Of a stretch of DNA of 32,308 nucleotides, positions 17,549 to 24,464 are shown piece by piece. The position numbers were made by a program, and so were the translations under genes. A model generated the notes under the pieces. It was not told where the DNA came from, did no database searches, and saw only the letters and a list, made by a program, of their open reading frames with translations. How positions within the stretch are numbered: the stretch's first letter is position 1; each line of letters starts with the position of its first letter. This DNA is from Cellulomonas fimi (GTDB taxonomy: Bacteria; Actinomycetota; Actinomycetes; Actinomycetales; Cellulomonadaceae). The stretch spans positions 1 to 32,308 of the forward strand of contig NZ_JAPESW010000043.1 in NCBI RefSeq assembly GCF_028527925.1, read 5' to 3'.

Positions 17549-17575
17549 CGCCCGCGCCGGACGCCGGTGCGGGCG
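17549..17575 (+). terminator. Strong 12-bp hairpin between the permease and channel genes
   Basis: CGCCCGCGCCGG (17549-17560) pairs with CCGGTGCGGGCG (17564-17575) around a 3-nt loop, with one G-U pair. No T-run follows. It may attenuate read-through or terminate the permease transcript. Confidence 0.5.
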
Positions 17576-17605
17576 CCGAGCGAGCCCGCCGAGGAGAAGC
17601 ATCCG

Positions 17606-18343
17606 ATGGACCCGTCCTACGCGCTCTGGATCCGCGTGACGTGCGAGTTCATCGGCACCGCCATCCTCATCATCCTGGGCAACGGGACCGTCGCGAACGT
17701 CCACCTCAAGGGGTCGAAGGGCTACCGCGGCGGGTGGTCGCTCATCGCGATGGGCTACGGGTTCGGCGTGATGATCCCGGCCGTGATGTTCGGCGGCATC
17801 AGCGGCAACCACATCAACCCGGCGTTCACGCTCGGGCTCGCCGCCTGGGGCCTGTTTCCCTGGTCGAACGTGCCGTACTACATCGCCGCGCAGATGCTCG
17901 GCGCGATGGCGGGGCAGCTGGCCATCGTCGTCACGCACAAGCCGTACTACGACGCGACGACGGACCCCGACGACATCCTCGCGACCTTCTCCACGGTGAA
18001 CGCCGCGCGCTCGCGGCCCAACGGGTTCGCCAACGAGCTGCTCGGCTCGGTGATCCTCTTCTCGTGCGCGCTCGGGATCGTCAACTCCCCGCTCACGACG
18101 ACCGAGCCCGGGCTCGCGCACGTCGTCATCGGCTTCCTCGTCTGGGGGCTCGTCGCGGGGCTCGGCGGGCCGACCGGACCCGCGCTCAACCCCGCGCGCG
18201 ATCTCGGGCCGCGCATCGTGCACGCGCTGCTGCCGCTGCGGCACAAGGGCGGCTCCGACTGGCGGTACTCCTGGGTGCCGGTCGCGGCGCCGATCCTCGG
18301 AGGGCTGCTCGGCGTCGGCGGCTGGCAGCTCCTGCTCGGCTGA
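17606..18343 (+). CDS. MIP-family channel (aquaporin/aquaglyceroporin-like)
   Basis: The 245-aa protein has six membrane helices and the two half-helix motifs of the family, HINPAFT (71-73 = NPA) and LNPARDL (195-197 = NPA). The Asp after the second NPAR (Asp199) is typical of glycerol-permeable members, and the long loop between helices 3 and 4 also suits GlpF-like channels. Water or small neutral solutes such as glycerol or urea are therefore likely cargo. ATG 17606 has GAGGAG nine nt upstream; an in-frame frame extension to 17567 is rejected because it lacks a ribosome binding site and would add non-family residues. No glycerol kinase or regulator is nearby. It follows an amino-acid permease, which may be chance. 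Confidence 0.92.
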   Translation: MDPSYALWIRVTCEFIGTAILIILGNGTVANVHLKGSKGYRGGWSLIAMGYGFGVMIPAVMFGGISGNHINPAFTLGLAAWGLFPWSNVPYYIAAQMLGAMAGQLAIVVTHKPYYDATTDPDDILATFSTVNAARSRPNGFANELLGSVILFSCALGIVNSPLTTTEPGLAHVVIGFLVWGLVAGLGGPTGPALNPARDLGPRIVHALLPLRHKGGSDWRYSWVPVAAPILGGLLGVGGWQLLLG

Positions 18344-18387
18344 GGGGAACGCAGCCTCGGTCGGAGCGCCATGCGGCGGGCTGACGC

Positions 18388-18471
18388 GGACGTCAGGCCG
18401 ACGCGGAACGTGGACGTCAGGCCGACGCGGAACGTGGACGTCAGGCCGACGCGGAACGTTGACGTCAGGCT
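18388..18471. repeat. 24-bp tandem repeat, three full copies and a partial fourth
   Basis: Identical units GGACGTCAGGCCGACGCGGA plus ACGT occupy 18388-18411, 18412-18435 and 18436-18459. An 11-12 nt partial copy follows to 18471 and a degenerate fragment precedes the array. The unit contains the palindrome GACGTC. It lies in the convergent gap between the channel and nitroreductase genes, just before a strong hairpin. Copies are identical, which implies recent expansion. Confidence 0.9.
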
Positions 18472-18512
18472 GGGGGCCGGCCGGACGAGCGTGGCGGGAG
18501 GGCTCAGACGGG

Positions 18513-18553
18513 ACGGGCCGGCCGGACGCAGGTGTGCGTCGCGGCCGGCCCGT
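18513..18553. terminator. Bidirectional hairpin terminator between convergent genes
   Basis: ACGGGCCGGCC (18513-18523) pairs perfectly with GGCCGGCCCGT (18543-18553). Inside, GACGCA (18525-18530) pairs with TGCGTC (18535-18540) around GGTG. It lies 19 nt past the nitroreductase stop and suits both convergent transcripts, though no T-run is present. Confidence 0.7.
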
Positions 18554-18571
18554 GAGCCGGTCGTCGAGGGG

Positions 18572-19012
18572 TCAGGGCTCGATCGGCGTGAGGACGAAGA
18601 GCGGGATCTGGCGGTCCGTCTTCTTCTGGTAGTCGTCGTACGCCGGCCACACCGCGGTCGCCCGCGCCCACCACTCGTCGCGCTCGGCGCCGGACACCTC
18701 GCGGGCCTCGTAGTCGCGCTTCACGGCACCGTCCTGGAGCTCGACGTGCGGGTGCGCGACGAGGTTGTGGTACCACGCGGGGTTCTCGGGCGTCCCGCCC
18801 TTCGACGCGACGACCGCGTAGCGGCCCTCGTGCTCGACGCGCATGAGCGCGTTCTTGCGGAGCTTGCCGCTCGTCGCCCCGACGGAGGTCAGGACGATGA
18901 CGGGCTTGCCCTGCAGCGTGTTGCCCTTCTGGCCGTCGGTGGCCTCGAAGAGCTCGGCCTGCTTGCGGGCCCACTCGGACGTGCTGGGTGCGTACTCACC
19001 GGTCAGAGGCAT
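18572..19012 (-). CDS. Deazaflavin (F420)-dependent nitroreductase family protein (Ddn-like)
   Basis: The 146-aa protein belongs to the DUF385/Ddn family of split-barrel, F420H2-dependent reductases found mainly in actinobacteria. Visible family features are [20 protein letters not shown] (36-55, the phosphate-binding loop with TSGK.RK), [20 protein letters not shown] (69-88) and VELQDG. Length and order match Ddn paralogues, which reduce quinones and nitro compounds; the natural substrate is unknown. It lies 58 nt downstream of the antitoxin-like gene on the same strand and may share its transcript. A strong bidirectional hairpin ends it. Other F420 genes are not in this window. Confidence 0.92.
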   Translation of the reverse strand: MPLTGEYAPSTSEWARKQAELFEATDGQKGNTLQGKPVIVLTSVGATSGKLRKNALMRVEHEGRYAVVASKGGTPENPAWYHNLVAHPHVELQDGAVKRDYEAREVSGAERDEWWARATAVWPAYDDYQKKTDRQIPLFVLTPIEP

Positions 19013-19070
19013 GTCCGTCGCAACCTCTGGTCGCCCGGCGCCATTCCCGCCGATCCCGGACGGTCGCTCG

Positions 19071-19256
19071 TCAGTGCTTCTTCTGCTGGTCGAGGAAGTC
19101 CTTGGCCTTCTCGACGACGTCGTCGACCTTCGCGTCGGTGCCGTCGTCCGTGCGCGACTTCACCACGCCGGCGGCACGGTCGAGCGCGTCCTTCGCCTGC
19201 TCCTCGTGGCCCTGCAGGGCGCCCTTCGCCTTGCTGACCAGGTCGTCGATGCCCAT
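19071..19256 (-). CDS. MT0933-type antitoxin-like small protein (orphan)
   Basis: The 61-aa protein is highly charged and Lys/Asp/Ala-rich: [20 protein letters not shown] at the start and [15 protein letters not shown] near the end. This is the pattern of the Rv0909/MT0933 antitoxin family, helical repeats with 'KAKDAL' motifs also reminiscent of CsbD-like stress proteins. GGAGA six nt before the ATG is a good ribosome binding site. No toxin gene is adjacent; the downstream gene is a Ddn-like nitroreductase. Many actinobacterial homologues occur without a toxin, so I would read it as a stress-related orphan rather than half of a toxin-antitoxin pair. Confidence 0.8.
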   Translation of the reverse strand: MGIDDLVSKAKGALQGHEEQAKDALDRAAGVVKSRTDDGTDAKVDDVVEKAKDFLDQQKKH

Positions 19257-19277
19257 GTCGTCTCCTGCCGGCTCGTC

Positions 19278-19301
19278 GGGTGCCGGTTCGCCCCGGCACC
19301 C
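19278..19301 (-). promoter_or_regulatory. Hairpin in the leader of the antitoxin-like gene
   Basis: GGGTGCCGG (19278-19286) pairs with CCGGCACCC (19293-19301) around six nt, located 22-45 nt upstream of the ATG on the minus strand, just downstream of a possible -10 box (CACACT). It may affect translation or message stability. Confidence 0.35.
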
Positions 19302-19367
19302 GCCAGTGTGCGTGCCGCGTCGCCGACTCGCGCGTCGGCAGGCGTGGTGGCCGGGCGCGCGGGTGTC

Positions 19368-19373
19368 TAGCCT
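19368..19373 (+). promoter_or_regulatory. Candidate -10 box for the DUF1918 gene
   Basis: TAGCCT lies 20 nt before the ATG at 19394. A short leader with GAGGTGAG as ribosome binding site would follow. Confidence 0.45.
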
Positions 19374-19393
19374 GGAGGACGAGGTGAGCGACG

Positions 19394-19573
19394 ATGCACG
19401 CTGAGGTGGGTGACACGGTGGTCGTCCACGGCCGGACGGTCGGGACGACGGATCGCCGCGGGACGGTCGTGGAGGCGCGAGGCTCCGACGGGCCGTACCT
19501 GGTGAAGTTCGACGACGGGCACGAGAGCCTCGTCTTCCCCGGGCCGGACGTGTCGGTGGAGGCACGGGCCTGA
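19394..19573 (+). CDS. DUF1918 domain protein
   Basis: The 59-aa protein MHAEVGDTVVVHGRTVGTTD begins with the DUF1918 pattern. It continues with RRGTVVEARG, GPYLVKFDDGHESL and VFPGPDVSV. The family is a small actinobacterial beta-barrel of the SH3-like kind, cytoplasmic and of unknown role. The family often has 'PPYLVRW' where this has GPYLVKF. It was found by reading the region directly, since it is only 180 nt long. A TAGCCT box and GAGGTGAG support the start. The S33 peptidase follows 43 nt later but has its own leaderless promoter. Confidence 0.88.
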   Translation: MHAEVGDTVVVHGRTVGTTDRRGTVVEARGSDGPYLVKFDDGHESLVFPGPDVSVEARA

Positions 19574-19603
19574 TCCCCGCGTCGGACGGTCGGCCGGCAC
19601 GCC

Positions 19604-19609
19604 TACGCT
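19604..19609 (+). promoter_or_regulatory. -10 box of a leaderless promoter for the S33 peptidase
   Basis: TACGCT is followed by seven nt and the ATG at 19617. No ribosome binding site precedes the start. Confidence 0.5.
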
Positions 19610-19616
19610 GACGCGC

Positions 19617-20951
19617 ATGGGTGAGCGGTCGGGCGGCGACGGGCAGGACGACGGGTACCGGATGACGGGGTTCGCCGTGCGCGACCACCGGGTGCGCGTC
19701 CCGGTCGACCGTGCGGACCCGAGCCGGTTCGGGGAGATCGACGTGTTCGCGCGGGAGGTCGTCGACCCCCGCCGTGCCTCGGAGGACCTCCCGCTGCTGC
19801 TGTTCCTGCAGGGCGGGCCCGGCGGCATGGGTCCGCGTCCGGCGCAGGGCGGCTGGCTCGCGCAGGCGCTCGAGAAGCACCGGGTCGTGCTGCTGGACCA
19901 GCGCGGAACGGGCCGGTCGTCGAGGGTCGACGCACGCACGGTCGAGCGCATGACGGCGGGTGGCGCCGACGCGGCGACCGTCGCGGACTACCTCGCGTGC
20001 TTCCGTGGCGACGCGATCGTCGCCGACGCCGAGCACCTGCGCGCGACCGTCTTCGGCGGGCAGCGGTGGGCGACGCTCGGGCAGTCGTACGGCGGGTTCC
20101 TCACGATGACGTACCTGTCGCGGCACCCCGAGGCGCTGACGCGCTGCTACGTCACGGGTGGTCTGCCCCCGCTGACGGTGGACGCCGAGACCGTGTACCG
20201 GCACACGTTCGACCGGCAGGAGGCGCGCAACCGCGAGCTCGCGCGTCAGCACCCCGGCGACGTGGCCCTGCTCGGCGCGCTCGCGGATCGCGCAGCCGCC
20301 GGGGACGTGGTGCTGCCCGGGGGTGACGTGCTCACCGTCGAGCGGCTGCAGACCCTCGGCATGTCGCTCGGCATGAGCACCGGGATCAGCGGCCTGCACT
20401 GGCTGCTCGACACCGCGCTCGACGACGCGACGGGCGAGCCGTCGGTGCCGTTCCTCGCCGAGGTCGCGGCGCGCACGGGCTTCGAGACGAACCCGCTGTA
20501 CGCGGTGCTGCAGGAGGTCATCTACCACCAGGGCGACCGCGCGGGCGGGTGGGCGGCGGCCGGGGAGCACGACCGGCGACCGGCGTTCGCGTCGTCGGCG
20601 CGCCCGCTGCTGCTCACGGGCGAGGCGATGTACCCGTGGATGTACGCGCAGCAGGCGGCGCTGCGCCCGTTCGAGGCGGCCGCGCACCTGCTGGCCGAGC
20701 GGACGGACTGGCCGGAGCTGTACGACCTGGACCGGCTCGCGTCGAACGACGTGCCGGTCGCGGCGGTGCAGTACTACGACGACCCGTACGTCGACCTCGA
20801 CCTGGCGCTGCGCACCGCGGACGCCGTCGGGAACGTGCAGGTGTGGATCACCAACGAGCACCTGCACGACGGCCTGCGCGTCGCGGGCGACACGATCCTG
20901 CCGCGCCTCGTCGACCTGGTGGACGGCGTCTGGTCGGTCACCGGCCGCTGA
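19617..20951 (+). CDS. S33-family alpha/beta hydrolase (prolyl aminopeptidase-like)
   Basis: The 444-aa cytoplasmic protein has an alpha/beta-hydrolase fold of the proline iminopeptidase kind. The oxyanion loop is LQGGPGG (64-70), DQRGTGRSS (94-102) follows, and the nucleophile elbow is GQSYGG (155-160, Ser157). A long cap region runs to about residue 300. The catalytic acid is likely in QYYDDPYVD near 385-390, and the catalytic His in TNEHLHDGLR near 414-416. No signal peptide is seen, so it probably acts on peptides in the cytosol, releasing N-terminal proline or related residues. The start is well fixed by a leaderless TACGCT box. It stands alone, convergent with the LLM oxidoreductase. 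Confidence 0.9.
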   Translation: MGERSGGDGQDDGYRMTGFAVRDHRVRVPVDRADPSRFGEIDVFAREVVDPRRASEDLPLLLFLQGGPGGMGPRPAQGGWLAQALEKHRVVLLDQRGTGRSSRVDARTVERMTAGGADAATVADYLACFRGDAIVADAEHLRATVFGGQRWATLGQSYGGFLTMTYLSRHPEALTRCYVTGGLPPLTVDAETVYRHTFDRQEARNRELARQHPGDVALLGALADRAAAGDVVLPGGDVLTVERLQTLGMSLGMSTGISGLHWLLDTALDDATGEPSVPFLAEVAARTGFETNPLYAVLQEVIYHQGDRAGGWAAAGEHDRRPAFASSARPLLLTGEAMYPWMYAQQAALRPFEAAAHLLAERTDWPELYDLDRLASNDVPVAAVQYYDDPYVDLDLALRTADAVGNVQVWITNEHLHDGLRVAGDTILPRLVDLVDGVWSVTGR

Positions 20952-21018
20952 GGGACGCTCCGGTCTGACGCCGGGGTCGTCGCCTAGCGCCGGTGGGCGG
21001 TCCCGACGTCGACGGGCC

Positions 21019-22128
21019 TCACCGGTCCTCCATGATGTCGAGCAGCGCGGCCCCGTCGTCGAGCGTGACGCCCGGACGCAGCCCGGTGTTCTCGGACGAC
21101 GCGGTCCGCGGCGTCCAGCCGAGGTGGGGGGCGACCGACGTCGCGACGTTCTCGAGGATGCGGCGGCTCATCGCGTGCGATGCGTTCGCGGGCAGGACCA
21201 CGTCGAGGCCGGTGGCCTCGCGCAGCGCGACGTCGGCCCGGAGGCTCTCGACGACCGCGTCGGACGGGCCGTGGTGGGTCGGCGAGAACACGCCGAAGCC
21301 CGTCCCGGGGTGCGGGCGACCGCGCGCGTCGAAGCGGCCCGCGTACCAGGCGACGTACTCCGCGAAGAGGTCGTCGTCGGCGGGGCTGACGCTCGGGAGC
21401 ACGATGCGGCCGGCGACGACGCGCGGCGTCCGGCCGGGCACGTCGAACGCGTCCTTGTAGGCGAGGATCTGGTCGCGCTGACCCTCCTCGAACGACCGGC
21501 CGTCGTCCTCGGTGTTGAGGGTCGAGACGAGCAGGTCCATGCCTTGCTCCGCGGTCCGGACGGCTGTCGCGCGCGAACCCGGGCCGTACCAGACGCGATC
21601 GGCCAGACCAGGGCTGTGCGGGGTGACGGTCAGCGGTGTGCCCGGCTCGGCGATCGGGAAGCCCGACGAGGGCGCGACCGCCACGGGCTCGCCGCGCAGC
21701 GCGGCCCGCAGCCGTGCGATCCGGTCCTGGGACTCGTCCTCGAACGAGCGCTCGCCCGCGCCGTACACGCCGTCGAGGACCGCGGCGGCGGGCTTGATCC
21801 CGCCCGCGACGCCGAGCTCGAGCCGCCCGCCCGACAGCAGGTCGACGGTCGCGGCGTCCTCCGCGACGGACACCGGGTCGGCATACCGCATCGGCAGCAC
21901 GGCCGTGCCGAAGCGCAGCCGGGTCGTGCGCTCGGCGATCGCCGAGAACAGCGGGAACGGCGACGACAGGAACCGTTCGAGGTGCCGGACCCGGACCCAG
22001 CCGACGTCGTAGCCGAGCTCCTCGGCGAACCGGAACAGGTCGACGGCGTCACGCAGCGACCGGCCGGCGTCGGCGGGGTCGTCGTAGGGGACGAACGTGA
22101 GGAACGAGAGCTCGAGGCGCGGCGTCAC
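21019..22128 (-). CDS. LLM class flavin-dependent oxidoreductase
   Basis: The 369-aa protein is a luciferase-like monooxygenase. Residues 1-60 carry the first strand, LELSFLTFVPYDDP, and the GYDVGWVRVRHLERF segment. RLRFGTAVLPMRYADPVSVAED, SGGRLELGVAGG and the later YGPGSRATAVRTAEQGMDLLVSTLN also match the flavin-binding barrel of this family. Members use FMN or F420 and oxidise or desulfonate small organic molecules; the substrate here is unknown. The start GTG 22128 (translated VTPRLELSF) is preceded by a TAGCGT box at six nt, so the message is likely leaderless. It is the last gene of the minus-strand group, convergent with the S33 peptidase. Confidence 0.9.
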   Translation of the reverse strand: MTPRLELSFLTFVPYDDPADAGRSLRDAVDLFRFAEELGYDVGWVRVRHLERFLSSPFPLFSAIAERTTRLRFGTAVLPMRYADPVSVAEDAATVDLLSGGRLELGVAGGIKPAAAVLDGVYGAGERSFEDESQDRIARLRAALRGEPVAVAPSSGFPIAEPGTPLTVTPHSPGLADRVWYGPGSRATAVRTAEQGMDLLVSTLNTEDDGRSFEEGQRDQILAYKDAFDVPGRTPRVVAGRIVLPSVSPADDDLFAEYVAWYAGRFDARGRPHPGTGFGVFSPTHHGPSDAVVESLRADVALREATGLDVVLPANASHAMSRRILENVATSVAPHLGWTPRTASSENTGLRPGVTLDDGAALLDIMEDR

Positions 22129-22134
22129 GGTCGC

Positions 22135-22140
22135 ACGCTA
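22135..22140 (-). promoter_or_regulatory. -10 box of a leaderless promoter for the LLM oxidoreductase
   Basis: On the minus strand TAGCGT is followed by six nt and the GTG at 22128. Confidence 0.5.
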
Positions 22141-22198
22141 CGACGCGAGGCGCGTGGTCGGAGCCGCGCGGGCCGTGCGTTTCACCGGTCGGGCGGGG

Positions 22199-22480
22199 TC
22201 AGCCCCACCAGCGCCACCAGCGAGGCCCCGCGGGAACGCCCTCCGGACGCGGGCGTGGGCCGGCATCGTCGGGCGTCGCGACGGAGCCCGCGGGAACGTC
22301 CTGCGGGCTCGACCCGGGACCTGCATCGACCGGCACCTGGACGTCGCCGTCGCCCGCCTCGGTCGCCGCGCCGCTCGCGTGGTCGGCCGGTGGGCGTGCG
22401 CCGTCGCGCGCCAGGTCACCGCGGTCCGGCCACGTCGCGCGCTCGCGTGCTTCCCCGCCGTGCGTCGGTGCCGTCTCCAT
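22199..22480 (-). CDS. Small disordered protein of unknown function with Trp-rich tail
   Basis: The 93-aa product is rich in Pro, Gly, Ala, Asp and Arg, and looks intrinsically disordered. It contains two similar Val-Pro-Ala-Gly segments (DVPAGSV and EGVPAGP) and ends in PRWWRWWG, a striking Trp/Arg cluster that could associate with membrane or a partner surface. There is no hydrophobic helix or known domain. Support for coding is moderate: an uninterrupted frame with GC-rich third positions, and CACGCT 7 nt before the ATG in the same geometry as other leaderless starts. No ribosome binding site exists. It lies between the GH113-like and LLM genes on the same strand. I do not recognise it. 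Confidence 0.5.
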   Translation of the reverse strand: METAPTHGGEARERATWPDRGDLARDGARPPADHASGAATEAGDGDVQVPVDAGPGSSPQDVPAGSVATPDDAGPRPRPEGVPAGPRWWRWWG

Positions 22481-22487
22481 GTGCGCC

Positions 22488-22493
22488 AGCGTG
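22488..22493 (-). promoter_or_regulatory. Possible -10 box of the 93-aa protein
   Basis: Read on the minus strand, CACGCT is followed by seven nt and the ATG at 22480. It differs from the TACGCT of other leaderless genes at the first base. Confidence 0.35.
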
Positions 22494-22549
22494 GACGGGA
22501 TCGGGGTGGGTGGCCAGCGGAATCGTCCGCGACCACCCGCCCGGCGTCG

Positions 22550-23512
22550 CTAGACGCGTGTCCTCGTGCGGTCCGCGTACGCGTCGCGGACGGTGGCCTC
22601 GGCGGCCTTGCCGTACGGGCAGTAGTCGTCGTTCGTGGCGGCGTCGGCCTCGTCGTACAGCGACGCGGGCCAGTCCCACAGCATGAAGCCCTGGACCCAC
22701 GGGCGGCGGGCGCTCGCGGTGAACGCGGACTCGTACCAGGCGACCTGGGCCCGCTGCGATGGCGCCCCGCGCAGCGACCAGTCGTTGGGCAGCGCGGGCG
22801 ACCCCTCGCGGCTGGGGCAGCCGGCCTCCATGAAGACGAACGGCTTGCCGAACCGCTCGACGACGGGCTCGATACGGTCGAGCTGGTTCTCCCAGTCGTC
22901 GACGGGGTAGTAGCCGGAGGACGAGATCACGTCGACCGCGTCCCACCAGGTGACGCGGTCCTCCTGGTACTTGTCGCAGTTGTACGTGACGAGGCCCGGG
23001 TAGACCTCCCGGACGGCGGCGACCAGCGCGCGCCACTCGTCGGCGCGCCGGTCCGTCTGGACCATCTCGCAGCCGATGCAGAGCATCTCGACGCCCTCCT
23101 CGGCGGCGATCCGCGCGTGGTGGACGACGTAGGCGGTGTAGGACGCGAACCAGTCGCGCCACGTCGGCTCGCACGGCACGTCGTGGTCGAAGAAGTTGAT
23201 GTGCGCGCGCCAGGTGCCGTCGGCGACGTTGACGACGGGCTTGAGGACGACGCGCAGGCCGCGGGCCTTCGCGGCGCGGACCGCCCAGCGGATCTCGTCG
23301 TCGGTCACGGTGGGCGGCTCCGTCCAGCGGACGTCGACGGACTGCGCGGTGTCCTGGTAGGCGGCGAACGTGATCGCGGTCCAGGTGACGCCGAGGCGCT
23401 CGACCATGAGGTCCATCGACCGCTCCGCCGCCGCACCGCCCCACGTGCCCCGGACGCCGGTCCAGCCCCACGTCATGCCGGCGACGTACCCGCCGGGGAT
23501 CTGCTCGCTCAC
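22550..23512 (-). CDS. Glycoside hydrolase, GH113-like (beta-mannanase type)
   Basis: The 320-aa protein is a TIM-barrel glycosidase without signal peptide, so it probably acts on imported oligosaccharides. It starts GGYVAGMTWGWTGVRG and has the LKPVVNVADGTWRAHINF strand-3 region (90-107). GCEM at 147-150 supplies the likely acid/base Glu149, and FMEAGCPSREG supplies the nucleophile Glu229. Loop and catalytic-residue positions match GH113 beta-1,4-mannanases. The specific substrate cannot be proved. GTG 23512 has AGGAGG eight nt upstream. An operator-like palindrome overlaps its promoter, so sugar-responsive repression is likely. No sugar transporter is adjacent. Downstream on the same strand is the 93-aa protein. 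Confidence 0.85.
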   Translation of the reverse strand: MSEQIPGGYVAGMTWGWTGVRGTWGGAAAERSMDLMVERLGVTWTAITFAAYQDTAQSVDVRWTEPPTVTDDEIRWAVRAAKARGLRVVLKPVVNVADGTWRAHINFFDHDVPCEPTWRDWFASYTAYVVHHARIAAEEGVEMLCIGCEMVQTDRRADEWRALVAAVREVYPGLVTYNCDKYQEDRVTWWDAVDVISSSGYYPVDDWENQLDRIEPVVERFGKPFVFMEAGCPSREGSPALPNDWSLRGAPSQRAQVAWYESAFTASARRPWVQGFMLWDWPASLYDEADAATNDDYCPYGKAAEATVRDAYADRTRTRV

Positions 23513-23555
23513 GTCGCCTCCTGTGGGGCGTCGCTCCGTCGCGACGTCCGCGGAC

Positions 23556-23584
23556 AGCCTAGACGACTTATTCAGTCCACTGAA
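23556..23584 (-). promoter_or_regulatory. GH113 promoter with overlapping 14-bp operator palindrome
   Basis: On the minus strand TTCAGT (23584-23579), 17 nt and TAGGCT (23561-23556) make a promoter. The -35 and adjacent spacer form a perfect inverted repeat, TTCAGTCCACTGAA (23571-23584). The AT-richness of the surrounding 20 nt is conspicuous. The sequence does not resemble the LacI-type CebR site (TGGGAGCGCTCCCA). A ROK or GntR-type repressor is possible. Confidence 0.65.
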
Positions 23585-23618
23585 CTTAGTGCCGGGCGTG
23601 TCACGCGAGTGCCGCCGC

Positions 23619-24464
23619 TCACGCGCCCTCGGCGAGAGCGCGGGCCCGCTCGAGGACCGCGTCGAGCATCACCGGCGTGAGCCGGCCCGTGAAGGTGTTC
23701 TGCTGGCTCACGTGGAAGCAGCCGAGCAGCGTCAGCTCGGTCCGCGCACCACCGACGTCGGGCCGTCGCAGCCGCACCTCGACCCCGTGACCGAAGGCCG
23801 GCCGCGGCCGCGGCACGTCCCACCCCTGCTCGGCCAGCGTCGTGAGCACGGCCTGCCACCCGAAGCCGCCCAGCACGACCATGACGGCCGCGTCGACGAG
23901 CTCGATCTCGCGCGCCAGGTACGGCCCGCACGTCCGGCGCTCCGCGGGTGTCGGTGCGTTCTCGGGAGGCGCGCAGCGCACCGGGGCCGTCACGCGGATG
24001 CCGGTGAGCGTCAGGCCGTCGTCGGCACGCGCCGACAGCGCCTGCGAGGCGAACCCGGTCCGGTGCATCGACGCGAACAGGAAGTCGCCCGACCGGTCGC
24101 CCGTGAACATCCGGCCCGTGCGGTTCGCGCCGTGCGCGGCCGGGGCCAGGCCGACGACGAGGACGTCCGCGGCCGGGTCGCCGAACCCGGGCACCGGTCG
24201 CGCCCAGTACGTCTCGTCGCGGAACGCGGCGCGCTTGACGTGGGCCACCTCCTCGCGCCACGCGACGAGCCGCGGGCACGCGCGGCAGCCCACGACGAGC
24301 GCGTCGAGGTCGTCGAGGGTCGCGGCGTCGCGCGCGAGCAGCGGCCGTCGTGCGTCGTCGGGCACGGCGTCGTCCGACGCACCCGACGGGGTCGGCCCGG
24401 TCGCCGGAGGCGGCGTCCTGAGCCGCGCCGGCTGCGGGTGCGGCGCGTCGGTCCGGTCCGTCAC
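23619..24464 (-). CDS. Family 5 uracil-DNA glycosylase (UdgB type)
   Basis: UdgB removes uracil, hypoxanthine and related damage from DNA. The 281-aa protein has the four iron-sulfur Cys residues expected of [4Fe-4S] UDGs: Cys60, Cys63, Cys164 and Cys179. The active-site loop is GLAPAAHGANRTGR (105-118) and the minor-groove loop HVSQQNTFTGRLT (251-263). The missing Asp or Asn in the first loop (Ala-Ala-His instead) is the family 5 hallmark. The frame stays open far upstream, but GTG 24464 overlaps the stop of the LOG-like gene (GTGA) and gives the right size, so I take it as the start. The first 35 residues are a Pro-rich, variable tail. It is coupled to the LOG-like gene and belongs to base-excision repair. 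Confidence 0.92.
   Translation of the reverse strand: MTDRTDAPHPQPARLRTPPPATGPTPSGASDDAVPDDARRPLLARDAATLDDLDALVVGCRACPRLVAWREEVAHVKRAAFRDETYWARPVPGFGDPAADVLVVGLAPAAHGANRTGRMFTGDRSGDFLFASMHRTGFASQALSARADDGLTLTGIRVTAPVRCAPPENAPTPAERRTCGPYLAREIELVDAAVMVVLGGFGWQAVLTTLAEQGWDVPRPRPAFGHGVEVRLRRPDVGGARTELTLLGCFHVSQQNTFTGRLTPVMLDAVLERARALAEGA

Noticed and set aside
18388..18471. CRISPR-like array
   Set aside because: The units are contiguous with no spacers and there are no cas genes.
18371..19237. Plus-strand ORF containing the 24-bp repeat as an octapeptide repeat
   Set aside because: The repeat length happens to be a multiple of three. The rest of the frame is antisense to the nitroreductase and has no start signals.
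19071..19256. Complete toxin-antitoxin locus
   Set aside because: Both neighbours are identified (Ddn-like reductase and DUF1918) and neither resembles a toxin.
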